NCBI GenBank assembly: GCA_001768325.1
Contig: MENQ01000002.1
Location: 575-34,572, forward strand
Direction of reading: 5' to 3'
DNA length: 33,998 nt
DNA from: Bacteroidetes bacterium GWC2_46_850
GTDB taxonomy: Bacteria; Bacteroidota; Bacteroidia; Bacteroidales; Dysgonomonadaceae
The translations under genes were made by a program, and so were the position numbers. The stretch's first letter is position 1. The number at the start of each line of letters is the position of its first letter. Shown here piece by piece: positions 8,253-18,095 of this stretch. The notes beneath the pieces are model-generated. The model had not been told where the DNA came from. It made no database searches and saw nothing but the letters and a program-made list of their open reading frames with translations.

Positions 8253-9456
8253 AAGGATAATTTTAAGCGCGTTAAGAAGCTTGGGTAAAAATAAACTCCG
8301 TTCGTTTCTGATGATGATCGGGATAATTATCGGGATTATCGCGTTGACTCTGATCGTATCGGTGGGTTTTGGCGCGAAGAAACAGGTCATGGAAAGGGTC
8401 AATAAATTTGGTACCGAAAGTATCATGATCCGTGCCGGAGGGGGAGTCCAAATCTCTCAAATGAGTGCAAACCAGGGAACCACAACCTTAAAACTTGCAG
8501 ATGCGGAATTTCTGGAAAATATAATCCCTGAAATTAAAGGGGTGGCCCCTTTTAGCAGTAAAGGAAATACAGACATAAAATATTTTGAAAAGTCAGCTAC
8601 AGTCGGCCTTCTAGGCTGTACACCTTCGTATGCGCCTGTTTGGGACTGGAACGTTACAGCAGGTGAATTTATTACCGATGAGGATATGAAATCGCTCAAC
8701 CGGGTTTGTTTAATCGGTACAACCGTACAAAAAGAACTTTTTGGAGACAGCTATCCAATTGGAGAGCAAATTCGAATCGACAATATACAGTTTGAAGTAA
8801 AGGGCATCCTGGAACCAAAAGGAACAAGTCCCGGAGGAGGTGACATGGATAACCGCGTGATGATACCCCTTTCTACCTTTATGCGGCGCGTGGCCAATAT
8901 TGATTATTTGTCGGCAGTGAAAGTGTTGCTGCACAATCCGAAAGAAATAAATACAACTGCTGAAAAAATAAACCAGATATTACGGGAACGGCACAGCCTT
9001 GCTGAAGGAGAGCCCGATGATTTTACCCTTATTACGCCCACTGAAGCTACGGAAATGGCTGAGAAGGTTTCAGGCACCTTTAATCTATTTCTTGCCCTGC
9101 TTGCCGGTTTATCCTTGATCACGGGAGGATTTGTGATCGCGAACATCATGACTATTTCTGTAAATGAACGGGAAAAAGAGATTGGATTAAGAAAAGCCGT
9201 GGGGGCCAGCAGTAAAAAAATTGTTTTGCAATTTTTGTTTGAAGCGCTTGCGATAACTATATCCGGGGGTGTCATTGGCATTGTGCTTGGCGGCGCCGGA
9301 GCGGTCATCCTCGGAATTGTGATGCAAATACCTGTTTCTGTTTCCTGGGCAAGTATACTTACAGGCGTTATTTCTGCCAGTATCATCGGGATTGTTGCCG
9401 GCATACAACCCGCCAAAAAAGCGGCAAGGCTGAATCCTATCGAAGCATTGAAATAA
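8242..9456 (+). CDS. MacB/FtsX-type ABC permease 1
   Basis: This 404-residue permease has one N-terminal membrane helix ([20 protein letters not shown], about 20-39), a large periplasmic MacB_PCD domain (about 45-240) and three C-terminal helices of the FtsX domain (about 275-400). The conserved [20 protein letters not shown] segment lies between helices and contacts the ATPase. The ending [10 protein letters not shown] is typical. The gene overlaps the ATPase gene by 11 bp, with GGAGGTG as ribosome site. It is a paralogue of the next gene and the two probably form a heterodimer around the single ATPase. Confidence 0.92.
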   Translation: MKTKRIILSALRSLGKNKLRSFLMMIGIIIGIIALTLIVSVGFGAKKQVMERVNKFGTESIMIRAGGGVQISQMSANQGTTTLKLADAEFLENIIPEIKGVAPFSSKGNTDIKYFEKSATVGLLGCTPSYAPVWDWNVTAGEFITDEDMKSLNRVCLIGTTVQKELFGDSYPIGEQIRIDNIQFEVKGILEPKGTSPGGGDMDNRVMIPLSTFMRRVANIDYLSAVKVLLHNPKEINTTAEKINQILRERHSLAEGEPDDFTLITPTEATEMAEKVSGTFNLFLALLAGLSLITGGFVIANIMTISVNEREKEIGLRKAVGASSKKIVLQFLFEALAITISGGVIGIVLGGAGAVILGIVMQIPVSVSWASILTGVISASIIGIVAGIQPAKKAARLNPIEALK

Positions 9457-9490
9457 TGGCGATTATTTTACATTCCGGACAAATGAATTC

Positions 9491-10714
9491 ATGAAAATAT
9501 CAAAGAGCATTAAAATATCGCGGAATCAATTACTGGTCAATAAACTGAGGACATTTTTTGCCCTGATGGGAATCATCATCGGTGTGTCGGCAGTGATCGT
9601 GATGGTTGCCATTGGCAACGGAGCCCAGCACGATGTGGTGAGTAAAATAGAATCGATGGGTATCAATCTGATCATTGTGAACGCCGGACAGGTGCAAAAA
9701 AATGTAGGCAGGCAACAAATAAGAGGAACGGTTACCAGTTTGACTCTCAGTGATGTTGATATGCTGGCCTCGAAGTGCCCCGATGTGAGCATGGCTGCTC
9801 CTGTGCAGACAAAAAAAATGCAGATAAAATGGGGCAATTTAAGTACCAATACGACCGTTACAGGAACCACTTCTGATTACCCGTCTATCAGAAACTTTCA
9901 TGTGGGACAGGGCAATTTTTTCAGAGAAGAAGAAAACAGGGCCTCCTTAAGGTACGCGGTATTGGGTCAGACAGTGGTAAATAATTTGTTCAACGGGAGG
10001 AATCCGGTTGGGGAAACAATAAGGATTGGGCGGATTCCCTTCTCGGTGATCGGGATAATGGAGCCCAAAGGGGCAGACCTGGATGGAGTTGACCAGGATG
10101 ACCAGATATTCATCCCGGTCCAGACCGCTTTGCGCAGGGTTTTTAACCTGAATTACATCAATTCAATCAATATTCAGGCCACTTCAATTGATAAAATGGA
10201 GGAGGCCATTGGGCAGGTAACTGAAGTATTGCGCGAACAACACCGTTTAAACAGAGGAGACAAACCCGATGATTTTACCATTCAAAATCAAATTGAACTT
10301 TTAGAAGCGCAGAAAGAAACAACCGACACCTTCACGGCACTTATCGTGAGCACGGCCGGCGTCTCTTTGCTGGTTGGCGGAATTGGCATACTCGCGATCA
10401 TGTTAATTGCCATAAGGGAGCGGATCAATGAAATTGGTTTGCGCATGGCAATTGGCGCGAGCAGAAAAGATATATTGCTCCAGTTTGTTATTGAATCGTC
10501 CATCCTCAGCATTGGTGGCGGCATAATTGGTATTGCTGTGGGTGTTTTAACTTCGGTTGTAATAATTTTCGCCACCGAGTGGACATTGAATATCTCTATT
10601 CCATCGCTGGTATACTCATTTTTATTTTCACTGTCGGTGGGTCTGTTTTTCGGGGTCTACCCGGCACGCAAAGCATCCAGGCTTGACCCGATTGAAGCGC
10701 TGAAGAGTGAATAA
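9491..10714 (+). CDS. MacB/FtsX-type ABC permease 2
   Basis: This 407-residue permease has the same layout as its upstream neighbour: N-terminal helix after KLRTFFALMGIIIGVSAVIV, periplasmic MacB_PCD domain, then three C-terminal helices with RERINEIGLRMAIGASRKD as the cytoplasmic coupling segment. It ends ASRLDPIEALKSE. The two permeases share architecture and many motif residues but are clearly diverged, suggesting an old duplication and specialised halves. It is the last gene of the exporter operon; a strong hairpin follows 53 bp after its stop. The intergenic gap to permease 1 is only 34 bp. Confidence 0.92.
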   Translation: MKISKSIKISRNQLLVNKLRTFFALMGIIIGVSAVIVMVAIGNGAQHDVVSKIESMGINLIIVNAGQVQKNVGRQQIRGTVTSLTLSDVDMLASKCPDVSMAAPVQTKKMQIKWGNLSTNTTVTGTTSDYPSIRNFHVGQGNFFREEENRASLRYAVLGQTVVNNLFNGRNPVGETIRIGRIPFSVIGIMEPKGADLDGVDQDDQIFIPVQTALRRVFNLNYINSINIQATSIDKMEEAIGQVTEVLREQHRLNRGDKPDDFTIQNQIELLEAQKETTDTFTALIVSTAGVSLLVGGIGILAIMLIAIRERINEIGLRMAIGASRKDILLQFVIESSILSIGGGIIGIAVGVLTSVVIIFATEWTLNISIPSLVYSFLFSLSVGLFFGVYPARKASRLDPIEALKSE

Positions 10715-10766
10715 AACAGATTTACACCAACGAAAAGATGGCGAAGCTTTTAACCATTGAAATTTG

Positions 10767-10802
10767 AAAACGGTTAGGGGGCAAACCCCTAACCGTTTTT
10801 TT
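10767..10802. terminator. Rho-independent terminator, probably bidirectional
   Basis: AAAACGGTTAGGGG (10767-10780), loop GCAAA, then CCCCTAACCGTTTT (10786-10799) is a perfect 14-bp stem followed by more T. It lies between the convergent exporter operon and SusD gene. The A/T flanks on both sides let it serve both strands. Confidence 0.9.
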
Positions 10803-10886
10803 GACCCCTATAAACTCAGGTCTAGGTATTATACTCTTCCACATCATTATTTACGAGCATAATGCTGTCATCGTTTTAACCGTCAA

Positions 10887-12434
10887 TTAAAACGCCGGAT
10901 ATCCCGGATTTTGTACCAGGTTATTGTTTGTTTCCCATGCTGCTTCCGGAATCGGGAAAAGCAACAGATGCACCGGCGAGGTGGAAGGCCGCAGGTAACC
11001 CGGATTCAGGAACCTGCCAAATCTAATCATGTCCTGGCGGTTGGTGTTTTCCCACGCCAGTTCGAGCCGTCTCTCCAGATAGAGGTCGTCAAGTGTGGCA
11101 GTTGTATAGTTATGGGAATTATTTCCAAACCCCCGTTGGCGGATCACGTTGATCAACCGGGTGGCTTCAGCATTATTTTGCCCCAGCCTCAGTAAGGCTT
11201 CCGCCTTCATCAGATAGACATCGGCAAGCCGGAAGATAGCGAAATCATTCTCCTGGTCTGAGTTGGCCAGCCCCTTTTCGAATACCCATTTATTTGCTCG
11301 GGCACCTTCTTCCTGATTTACTTCGCCCCACATTCCCTCTTTGATTGTACCGGGAATGATATTGAAGTCTACCGTATGAATCAGGGGCCGTGCATGAGCG
11401 GTTATCAGCACATTCCCTGTTGCCGGATCAATCATCGGCCCCATCAGGAATGAACCCTCTTTGCGCGGGTCGGCATCATCAAACTGCTTCACATAGTTGG
11501 GTTGGGCACTTACTCCGTTCCAGGTGCCCACATTAATTCCCAGTGCTATCGGATCCAGGTAGTGGAGCGTGCGTTTATGTAAATGGTTGCCTTCATCGGC
11601 TTTTCCAAACGCGATAGGTAAAATGATCTCCCGGGAAACTTCGTTATGTACCTCGAAGTTCGTCTTCCAGTTGGGTTCAATTATATAGTCGAGTGACATC
11701 ACCTTATCTGTAGCCTCAATCACCCCTTCCCAGTTTGGCGTTCCCGCCCATGTTTCAGCGTTCAGGTATATCTTGGCCAATAAAGTATACGCGGCTCCCT
11801 GAGTAAACTTTCCGTAGCTCTCGCTCGTGACATCGTCCCGCAGCAAATCCTTAATTTCATTCAGCTCGGAAACTACAAAGTCATACAACTGTTGGCGCGA
11901 CGACATTGTTGGAAGGTCCGTGCTGGTGTAATCGGCCACCAGGGGGGCATTTCCGAAGTAATCAATCAACATATAGTACCAAAAGGCACGAATTCCCCTG
12001 ATTTCAGCCAGCGTACGCTCTTTCAGTTCCAAGTCCATTTCAGCATTCTCGATGGTGGCATATATCTGGTTAGAGGTGGTAATACCCGACATGGCAGCGT
12101 TCCACGAGTCGTTGATCAGCCCGTTACGTGCTTCCCAGGTATGCAACTTCAAATCCATATGTATACCGCCGTCCCACCAGTCACCTCCTACTCGGGTAGG
12201 GGTAATCGCCATATCACCGGTCTGTTCCGAGAGGAGGAAGAAATTACCTGGCCACAGGTTCTTCAAAGTTTTATATATGGGCGCGATAATCGCGTTTATC
12301 TCGGCCGGTTTTTGCCCAAACTGATCTGCAGGGATGGTGTCATATACCGTTTCATCGAGGTCGGTGCAGGAGTGTATCCCTCCCATTAAAACCAACACAA
12401 CGGATATCCATGTTATTTTGATTGTTTTTTTCAT
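10887..12434 (-). CDS. SusD/RagB family nutrient-binding outer membrane lipoprotein
   Basis: This 515-residue surface lipoprotein captures a nutrient, usually a glycan, for its SusC partner. The signal peptide ends in a lipobox-like GIHSC (Cys about 23). SusD family hallmarks are an N-terminal helical TPR region (about 45-230, including RGIRAFWYYMLIDYFGNAPLV) and a C-terminal SusD_RagB domain with FRLADVYLMKAEALLRLGQ, VIRQRGF and ERRLELAWE-type segments. It ends LVQNPGYPAF. The protein is complete in length. It lies 19 bp downstream of SusC in the same transcript. No glycosidase, sulfatase, peptidase or sigma/anti-sigma pair is beside it, so the ligand cannot be inferred. Confidence 0.95.
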   Translation of the reverse strand: MKKTIKITWISVVLVLMGGIHSCTDLDETVYDTIPADQFGQKPAEINAIIAPIYKTLKNLWPGNFFLLSEQTGDMAITPTRVGGDWWDGGIHMDLKLHTWEARNGLINDSWNAAMSGITTSNQIYATIENAEMDLELKERTLAEIRGIRAFWYYMLIDYFGNAPLVADYTSTDLPTMSSRQQLYDFVVSELNEIKDLLRDDVTSESYGKFTQGAAYTLLAKIYLNAETWAGTPNWEGVIEATDKVMSLDYIIEPNWKTNFEVHNEVSREIILPIAFGKADEGNHLHKRTLHYLDPIALGINVGTWNGVSAQPNYVKQFDDADPRKEGSFLMGPMIDPATGNVLITAHARPLIHTVDFNIIPGTIKEGMWGEVNQEEGARANKWVFEKGLANSDQENDFAIFRLADVYLMKAEALLRLGQNNAEATRLINVIRQRGFGNNSHNYTTATLDDLYLERRLELAWENTNRQDMIRFGRFLNPGYLRPSTSPVHLLLFPIPEAAWETNNNLVQNPGYPAF

Positions 12435-12453
12435 ATCTGTTTAATTTTTTTAG

Positions 12454-15396
12454 TTAGAAAGTGAGACTTACACCCAAAGAAAACGTACGGGATTTGGGGT
12501 AATATTCACGGTCTTCCACGCCCGGTGCAAGACCGTTATTCCGGTTCGCATCCACCTCGGGATCTAACCCTTTATATCCTGTGATCACAAATAGATTTTG
12601 TCCGGTAGCATATACACGGGCCCGCTCTAACCAGTCAATCCCTTTTGTATTAAAGGTATACCCGAGTGACATATTGTCAAGTCGGATGTGGGACGCATCT
12701 TCCACGTATAATGATGAGTATTCGGGCACTACTTTCAGTTGATGTACCAACGGGTCGTCCAGTGCATTGGCTCCAATCAGGTAGCCCGGATGTCCATAAG
12801 TCATTCGTCCCATGTTCAATACATCATTGCCTAATGAACCGCGAAAGAAAAACGATAAATCCCAGTTCTTGTAGTTAAACTGGTTGTTCCAGCCGAATGT
12901 TAAATCCGGCTGTGCAGAGCCGATATAGGTATAATCCTCGGCCGTCACCGAATTTACCTCTTCTCCGTCTTTGTTCCGAAATACATATTTACCATCATTA
13001 TCAATCCGCACAAATTCAGGTCCGTAGAACTGTCCCACGGGATAACCTTCTTCGATCACATGGGTGGTGCGGCCCGAGCCGCCGCGTACCCATGCATCAC
13101 CCACCATAATACGGCTGGTGGTGTACGTATCGTCCGACAGGCTGGTCACCTCATTCTTGTTATGGGCCAATGTCACGGAGGTGCTCCAATTGAAGTTTCG
13201 GGTCTGGATAGCATTAAAATTCAGAGCCAACTCAACCCCGGTATTCTTCATATCCCCCACATTGGCCATCATGTCCGGATGCAGATAAGGAGGTGTGGGA
13301 ACCCTGTAGGTATATAGCATGTCGGTGGTTCTTTTGTCGTACCATTCCAGCGTACCATTTAGTCGCTCATTAAACAGGTAAAAATCGAGTCCGACGTTAA
13401 ACATGGCGGTCTCTTCCCATTTCAGGTCGGGATTGGCATTCTGGCTGATCTTATAGGCCGTGAGCCAGGAGCCATTGTCGTAATAGGTGCCGCTGGTGCC
13501 GTAAAGCTGGAGTGTCTTGTACGGATCGAGTCCTGCCTGGTTACCGGTAATCCCGTAGCCTACACGTAGCTTCAGATCGTTGATACATTTTATATCTTTT
13601 AAAAACTCTTCTTCCGAGATCCCCCATGCAACTGAAATCGATGGAAATGTACCCCATTTGTTGTTGTCTCCAAACTTGGAAGAGCCGTCTCTACGAAGTG
13701 TTGCCGTGAGCATATACCGTGATTCGTAGCTGTAATGGGCACGTCCAAAGAAAGAGATCAGACGGCTCATGTTTCTTTCCGAACCCACGTCGTTAGGGCG
13801 CAAACCTTGTCCCGATTCCAGGTTATCCGCTCCCAGTAGGTCGGTGGTGAAGTTACGGTTGGCAGCTTTCGTGTAAGAGTATTCATTTTCCTCCCATGAA
13901 TATCCGGCAAGTGCATTTAACCTGTGCTTCCCTGCTGAACCAAAGGTTGTCGTGTAATCTAATAACCACTCCATCAAATTCTTGTCCCAAATCTTGTTCT
14001 CACGTAAGGCATAGCCTCCATCATCACGACCTGCCTGCGTTTCGGAATGGTTGTATTGACTCCTCTCTTCGGTCTGTCGTTCTTTATACAGCATAGTCTT
14101 GATATCAAGGCCATCCATAATATTGAATAAGATGTCGCCAGAACCGTAATAATGTACATTCTTTTTCAAATTTTTATTGTAGGTCTGATTTCGTACCGGA
14201 TTGCCCTGATCATACTCACGGGTATCGAACCATTCACCGTTTTCTAATTTTACAGGGTAGACCGGTAACATATTATAGGCCAGTACAAAATTATAGTTGT
14301 CTGCCTCATTCCATTCACCAATGGCGGCAGAACCGGTCAAGCCGATACGCAAACGATCGTTAATAGCCCGTTGCTGTAGCTGAAAACGAAAATTATAACG
14401 TTCCAGGTAATTGTCGTTTACCACACCTTCCCTGTCAAGATAGTTAAATGAGGCCCGGTAGTTGTTATTTGAACCTCCACCCGAAAGCGAGAGACTGTGA
14501 TTCTGTGAAATACCCTCCCGGATGATCTCATCAAACCAGTCGGTACTTGCACCGTATTTGTCGTATACCGAAGTATCTTTCCCTGTCTCCCTTGCATAGT
14601 CGCGCCATTCATTGGCAGTTAGCAGATCGGGTTTATTGGCCAGTGTGGAGACAGCTAAATATCCGTCGTAAGATATCCTCGGTTTAAGTCCCGATCCTCT
14701 CTTGGTGGTAATCAGTATTACACCCCCCGCTGAACGGGATCCGTAAATGGCGGCAGAAGAGGCATCTTTCAACACGGAGATCGATTCAATGTCCTGGGGT
14801 GCCACCGTTTGCAGGTCTCCTCCCGGCACACCGTCAATCACGATAAAAGGGCCCTGGTCGTTTTGTAAAGTGGAAACACCCCTTAAACGGATGCGTGAAC
14901 CTTCCGTTACATCGCCCGAAGGTGTACTTATATCAAGACCCGCAACCTTTCCCTGTAGCAGGTCGGCCGCATCCCTCGTAACGCCCTGATTAAAATTCCC
15001 AGCCGTTACATTGGTTACGGAACCTGTAATCTCCCTGCGTCGTTGCTCACCATATCCCACCACCACCAGTTCATCCAGTAGTTCAGTTTCATCCATCAGC
15101 ACTACATTAATTGTGGTGCGCCCGTTCACTGGAATTACCTGACCTTGCATACCTACGTAAGAGATATCAAGTGTTATACCGGCAGCTACACCTTCCAGCA
15201 CGAAGTTTCCGTCTATATCTGTAACTGTTCCGGTAGTAGTACCCTGTACAAGTACAGTCACACCAGCGAGCGGCTCCCCATTCACATCTTTCACCGTTCC
15301 TCTCACGGTGATGGCTTGTGCAAAAACACCCAGGGAGAGTATCCAAAGAGACAAGGATAACATTCCCTTCCAAAAAATGGTCATTTTTCTGTCCAT
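12454..15396 (-). CDS. SusC/RagA family TonB-linked outer membrane transporter
   Basis: This 980-residue TonB-dependent channel imports a ligand delivered by the adjacent SusD. A signal peptide (cleavage near GVFA-Q, residue 26-27) is followed by a carboxypeptidase-regulatory-like domain (about 30-115: VRGTVKDVNGEPLAGVTVLV). The linker ELLDELVVVGYG precedes a plug domain (about 125-235: IRLRGVSTLQND, ISVLKDASSAAIYGSRSAGG). The 22-strand barrel ends with the C-terminal aromatic motif FSLGVSLTF. There is no N-terminal anti-sigma-interacting STN domain, so it is a plain transporter rather than a signalling type. It starts at ATG 15396 and is first gene of a two-gene operon. Confidence 0.95.
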   Translation of the reverse strand: MDRKMTIFWKGMLSLSLWILSLGVFAQAITVRGTVKDVNGEPLAGVTVLVQGTTTGTVTDIDGNFVLEGVAAGITLDISYVGMQGQVIPVNGRTTINVVLMDETELLDELVVVGYGEQRRREITGSVTNVTAGNFNQGVTRDAADLLQGKVAGLDISTPSGDVTEGSRIRLRGVSTLQNDQGPFIVIDGVPGGDLQTVAPQDIESISVLKDASSAAIYGSRSAGGVILITTKRGSGLKPRISYDGYLAVSTLANKPDLLTANEWRDYARETGKDTSVYDKYGASTDWFDEIIREGISQNHSLSLSGGGSNNNYRASFNYLDREGVVNDNYLERYNFRFQLQQRAINDRLRIGLTGSAAIGEWNEADNYNFVLAYNMLPVYPVKLENGEWFDTREYDQGNPVRNQTYNKNLKKNVHYYGSGDILFNIMDGLDIKTMLYKERQTEERSQYNHSETQAGRDDGGYALRENKIWDKNLMEWLLDYTTTFGSAGKHRLNALAGYSWEENEYSYTKAANRNFTTDLLGADNLESGQGLRPNDVGSERNMSRLISFFGRAHYSYESRYMLTATLRRDGSSKFGDNNKWGTFPSISVAWGISEEEFLKDIKCINDLKLRVGYGITGNQAGLDPYKTLQLYGTSGTYYDNGSWLTAYKISQNANPDLKWEETAMFNVGLDFYLFNERLNGTLEWYDKRTTDMLYTYRVPTPPYLHPDMMANVGDMKNTGVELALNFNAIQTRNFNWSTSVTLAHNKNEVTSLSDDTYTTSRIMVGDAWVRGGSGRTTHVIEEGYPVGQFYGPEFVRIDNDGKYVFRNKDGEEVNSVTAEDYTYIGSAQPDLTFGWNNQFNYKNWDLSFFFRGSLGNDVLNMGRMTYGHPGYLIGANALDDPLVHQLKVVPEYSSLYVEDASHIRLDNMSLGYTFNTKGIDWLERARVYATGQNLFVITGYKGLDPEVDANRNNGLAPGVEDREYYPKSRTFSLGVSLTF

Positions 15397-15434
15397 AGTT
15401 CATTAATGTTAGATTGATAATTCATTGAAAAAAC

Positions 15435-15442
15435 CAAAAATA
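15435..15442 (-). promoter_or_regulatory. Candidate -7 box of the SusC operon
   Basis: Reading the minus strand, TATTTTTG at 15442-15435 fits TAnnTTTG and lies 39 bp upstream of the SusC start. A TTTG is present at 15460-15457 but the spacing (14 bp) is shorter than usual, so the promoter may be weak or activated. Confidence 0.35.
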
Positions 15443-15484
15443 TGAGGTTTAAAAGTCAAACATTATTTTATTTTCATTTTGACT

Positions 15485-15504
15485 TTCAACTCATTTTCAA
15501 CTCA
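15485..15504. repeat. 11-bp-period direct repeat upstream of SusC
   Basis: TTCAACTCA occurs at 15485-15493 and again at 15496-15504, an 11-bp period. It lies upstream of the candidate SusC promoter, so a regulator site is possible. The region is AT-rich and chance is not excluded. Confidence 0.3.
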
Positions 15505-15513
15505 CCAGAGATA

Positions 15514-15546
15514 AAGTAAAATAAATTTTTTAAAATTAATTTACTT
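15514..15546. terminator. AT-rich imperfect hairpin after phospholipase gene
   Basis: Arms 15514-15529 and 15531-15546 (outer AAGTAAA with TTTACTT) are nearly complementary with one bulge. It lies 40 bp past the phospholipase stop on the minus strand, so it may terminate that operon. Its low GC content makes this uncertain. Confidence 0.3.
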
Positions 15547-15585
15547 ATTTTTTAACGTGATCGATAGCAGAAAAAAGAGACAAAT

Positions 15586-16503
15586 TTAAAATACACTGTA
15601 AAAATCGGGCTTGATACATATCCCAACTCTTATTTGTACATCTTTTCTTTTGTAATCGAGCAGGCTGTCGCCGGTACCGCTATAAAGTTCCCCAAAAATA
15701 TATTGGTTGAACCTGTCAGAGATTTTGTAGCCGGCACTGAATTTGAAATTGATGGCTTTCACGCTCTTCCGGAGACTATAGGTACCTGTCAACCACCATT
15801 TATTATCCGAAGTTTTGTAGTCTGCTGTGAAGTATCCTGTTCCTCTGTAGTCATATAAATCGCTGTTGTCTTCACCCGTTGCATAAGGGATTGTTATTTT
15901 GAAGCTGGTAGCGAGGTTAGAGGTAAGGAAATATTTCCCTGAGAAGCCAATCCAGTTGGTACTCCTTGATTCAAGGCTGTCGCGGCCATTCGACTCATGT
16001 TCCAGCTGAAGGAAGGCTGCCCCCGTAAGCCTATCGTCCACAATAATATATCTTCCCAGTCCTATTCCCGGATTGTAGTTGGAATCCCTGAACGGAGCCG
16101 ATTCCTGGTAGATATCCCAGAATGATTTTTGTGTATAAGTCAAATAAAGGAAGGTATCGAAAGGCAATCTGCTTTTGGTAAGACGATGTCTGAAACTGAT
16201 TTGAAACTTGGCATCGGCGGTCTCTCCGTCGATGCTTTTGTTGAGCGGAATACCGGTAATAAAAAAGTTGTCCTTATAGATGGAAAAAGGGGGCAGGTTA
16301 TCCATATGGCTGATGATCTCCTCTTCCGTCATGGCCAGTTCCTGTCGGTCATATTCAATTTTCGACTTCACTCCCTCAATGAGGTTCTTAAGCGACCGTT
16401 TGGTCGTGTCGGGCATCACGGTTTCTGATTGAGCCTTTATTTCAGGAATAGATGAAAACAGTATCAGCGGTAGAAGAAGGAATAATATAAATTTTTGTTG
16501 CAT
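15586..16503 (-). CDS. pldA: Outer membrane phospholipase A (OMPLA)
   Basis: This 305-residue outer-membrane phospholipase A1/A2 hydrolyses acyl chains of misplaced phospholipids in the outer leaflet. A signal peptide ends near EIKA-Q (residue 24-25). After a family-variable N-terminal region, the OMPLA core is unmistakable: YTQKSFWDIY (123-132), SAPFRDSNYNPG (135-146), and the active-site stretch EHESNGRDS with His169 and Ser171, then SRSTNW with Asn183. Together these give the Asn-His-Ser triad. Beta strands alternate to the C-terminal Phe (YSVF). The gene lies 35 bp downstream of the DUF3943 gene on the same strand, at the tail of the TetR/ABC operon. Co-expression with that exporter is plausible but not shown. 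In E. coli the enzyme is calcium-dependent and works as a dimer. Confidence 0.88.
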   Translation of the reverse strand: MQQKFILFLLLPLILFSSIPEIKAQSETVMPDTTKRSLKNLIEGVKSKIEYDRQELAMTEEEIISHMDNLPPFSIYKDNFFITGIPLNKSIDGETADAKFQISFRHRLTKSRLPFDTFLYLTYTQKSFWDIYQESAPFRDSNYNPGIGLGRYIIVDDRLTGAAFLQLEHESNGRDSLESRSTNWIGFSGKYFLTSNLATSFKITIPYATGEDNSDLYDYRGTGYFTADYKTSDNKWWLTGTYSLRKSVKAINFKFSAGYKISDRFNQYIFGELYSGTGDSLLDYKRKDVQIRVGICIKPDFYSVF

Positions 16504-16538
16504 TTTGGATAATTTTGATCTTTATCGTTTGAATCGAA

Positions 16539-18086
16539 TCATACAAACACGCCAATTCCGAGGAAAACCTCATTTGAATTGGAATTGACGCGGGGAAAAT
16601 ATTTGTACACCGTATTCCGTGAGAAGTGTCTTGCCCGAAATATTAAATGTGTGTGTGCATTCAGGTGATATTTCATATGCAATCCCAGCAGGTGTAGCCT
16701 GACGTTGCTTTTGTCGCCCTGTACATTCAGAAAATCAATTTCATCCATTGTCAGGGTCTTCAACATATCATAATCATCCACCCCTTTCCACGAAAAAAGC
16801 ATGTAATTTTCAGCAAACAGCGAAATCTGTAACTTCTGTGTGAATTGAATCAAGCTGTTTAGTTTCAGGCTAAATCCGCTACCAAAATTGTAGTCCCGGT
16901 CTTCCAGTTTAAAGTGGTCCGATGTGCTTGCTCCCAGGATAATTCCGCTTAAGTATGCCTCGAATTGTGCTTTTATCTCATTCTTCTTTTGATACACAAT
17001 GACTCCCGGGCCTATTGACGCGGCTTCAGAGATATACAGAGGAAGTGCCCTGTTTTCACCGCTTTTCTGTTTCACGTCGTAGTAATTAAAGTGTTGAAAC
17101 AGCCCTCCAGTGACCCATGTTTCCCTGTTTTGAAACAGCTTTTTGTTAACCAGGAGGCCGAGGGTATTCACCTGTGTCAGATAAAATCCTTCATTTCCTA
17201 TCATGGCCTCGCCCGTTGCCCGAAACCATTCATAGGGTTTCCCGATCAGGATTTCAAATCGTTCTCCATATTGCAAACCGGTTCCCAGTGTTGTACTCCA
17301 TTGGTTAGCTATCGGGTTATGGGCGACAGACATCGTTTCTCCCAAGTATAGTTCCAGGAGGTAAGGGGGTGAATAAAGAAAGTTCCCCTTTGATTGTCCA
17401 GTCTTCCATGCTTCACCGGTGGTGAGCCGGGTGATAAGCCGGGTGGGGGAGAGAATGCCGGCAAGCAGTTCTCTGCCCGCACGTGCGAGGCCAGTCGTCC
17501 GGTTATCGAGTATCAGATCAGACAACCGGAAGAGGACTTCTCCCAAAGCGGCTCCTCCCACCGTCGTCGCCCACAGGTCGTTGTGAGAGGGTGGTTTTGT
17601 CTCCATCAGGTATTCCCACATCAGGCTGCCTGCAGCTGTGACAAGGGAAGATTGATCAAACTCAAATCCGTTTGCACGTGCGCTGTTGAAATACATCGAT
17701 CCATGATAGGGATGACCGATCAGGTTCGTGGTGAACCTGTTTGTATCCCATACAGGCAAGGTATTTATGTTGTTTCTCATGGAGCGCAAATTGATCTGTG
17801 CATATTCATCTTCCAGCACGATCCGGTTAAATCCCCTCATTGCCATGTTCAGACCTACGTTGATTGATACGGCTTTCCCTCTTTTTTTCTCAATAGCGGA
17901 AAAAGAAACAATTGTTGAATCTGATGCTATTGCGACCTTGTCATGGTGCCCCGAAACATGTCCGTATGTTACAGAAGATGTGGGCTCTGTTGAATTGGCC
18001 GGTATCGCAACGACATTGCCCGCCAGGCCCTGTCCGTAAAGAGACAGGGAGAGTAGAACAAAATATATCACGACAGCTGTTTTCAT
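16539..18086 (-). CDS. DUF3943 domain-containing outer membrane-type protein
   Basis: This 515-residue protein has a signal peptide (MKTAVVIYFVLLSLSLYG-Q) and a DUF3943-like core: HPYHGSMYFNSARANG, WEYLMETKPPSHNDLWATT, then GGAALGEVLFRLSDLILD and RELLAGILSPTRLI. The C-terminal half has alternating hydrophobic strands (for example YLTQVNTLGLLVNKKLF) and ends in VFLGIGVFV, consistent with an outer-membrane beta-barrel. I place the start at ATG 18086, preceded by GGAAAAG. A TTG at 18095 would add three residues only. It sits between the exporter permease and the phospholipase on one strand. Function of the family is unknown. Confidence 0.8.
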   Translation of the reverse strand: MKTAVVIYFVLLSLSLYGQGLAGNVVAIPANSTEPTSSVTYGHVSGHHDKVAIASDSTIVSFSAIEKKRGKAVSINVGLNMAMRGFNRIVLEDEYAQINLRSMRNNINTLPVWDTNRFTTNLIGHPYHGSMYFNSARANGFEFDQSSLVTAAGSLMWEYLMETKPPSHNDLWATTVGGAALGEVLFRLSDLILDNRTTGLARAGRELLAGILSPTRLITRLTTGEAWKTGQSKGNFLYSPPYLLELYLGETMSVAHNPIANQWSTTLGTGLQYGERFEILIGKPYEWFRATGEAMIGNEGFYLTQVNTLGLLVNKKLFQNRETWVTGGLFQHFNYYDVKQKSGENRALPLYISEAASIGPGVIVYQKKNEIKAQFEAYLSGIILGASTSDHFKLEDRDYNFGSGFSLKLNSLIQFTQKLQISLFAENYMLFSWKGVDDYDMLKTLTMDEIDFLNVQGDKSNVRLHLLGLHMKYHLNAHTHLIFRARHFSRNTVYKYFPRVNSNSNEVFLGIGVFV

Positions 18087-18095
18087 CTTTTCCAA

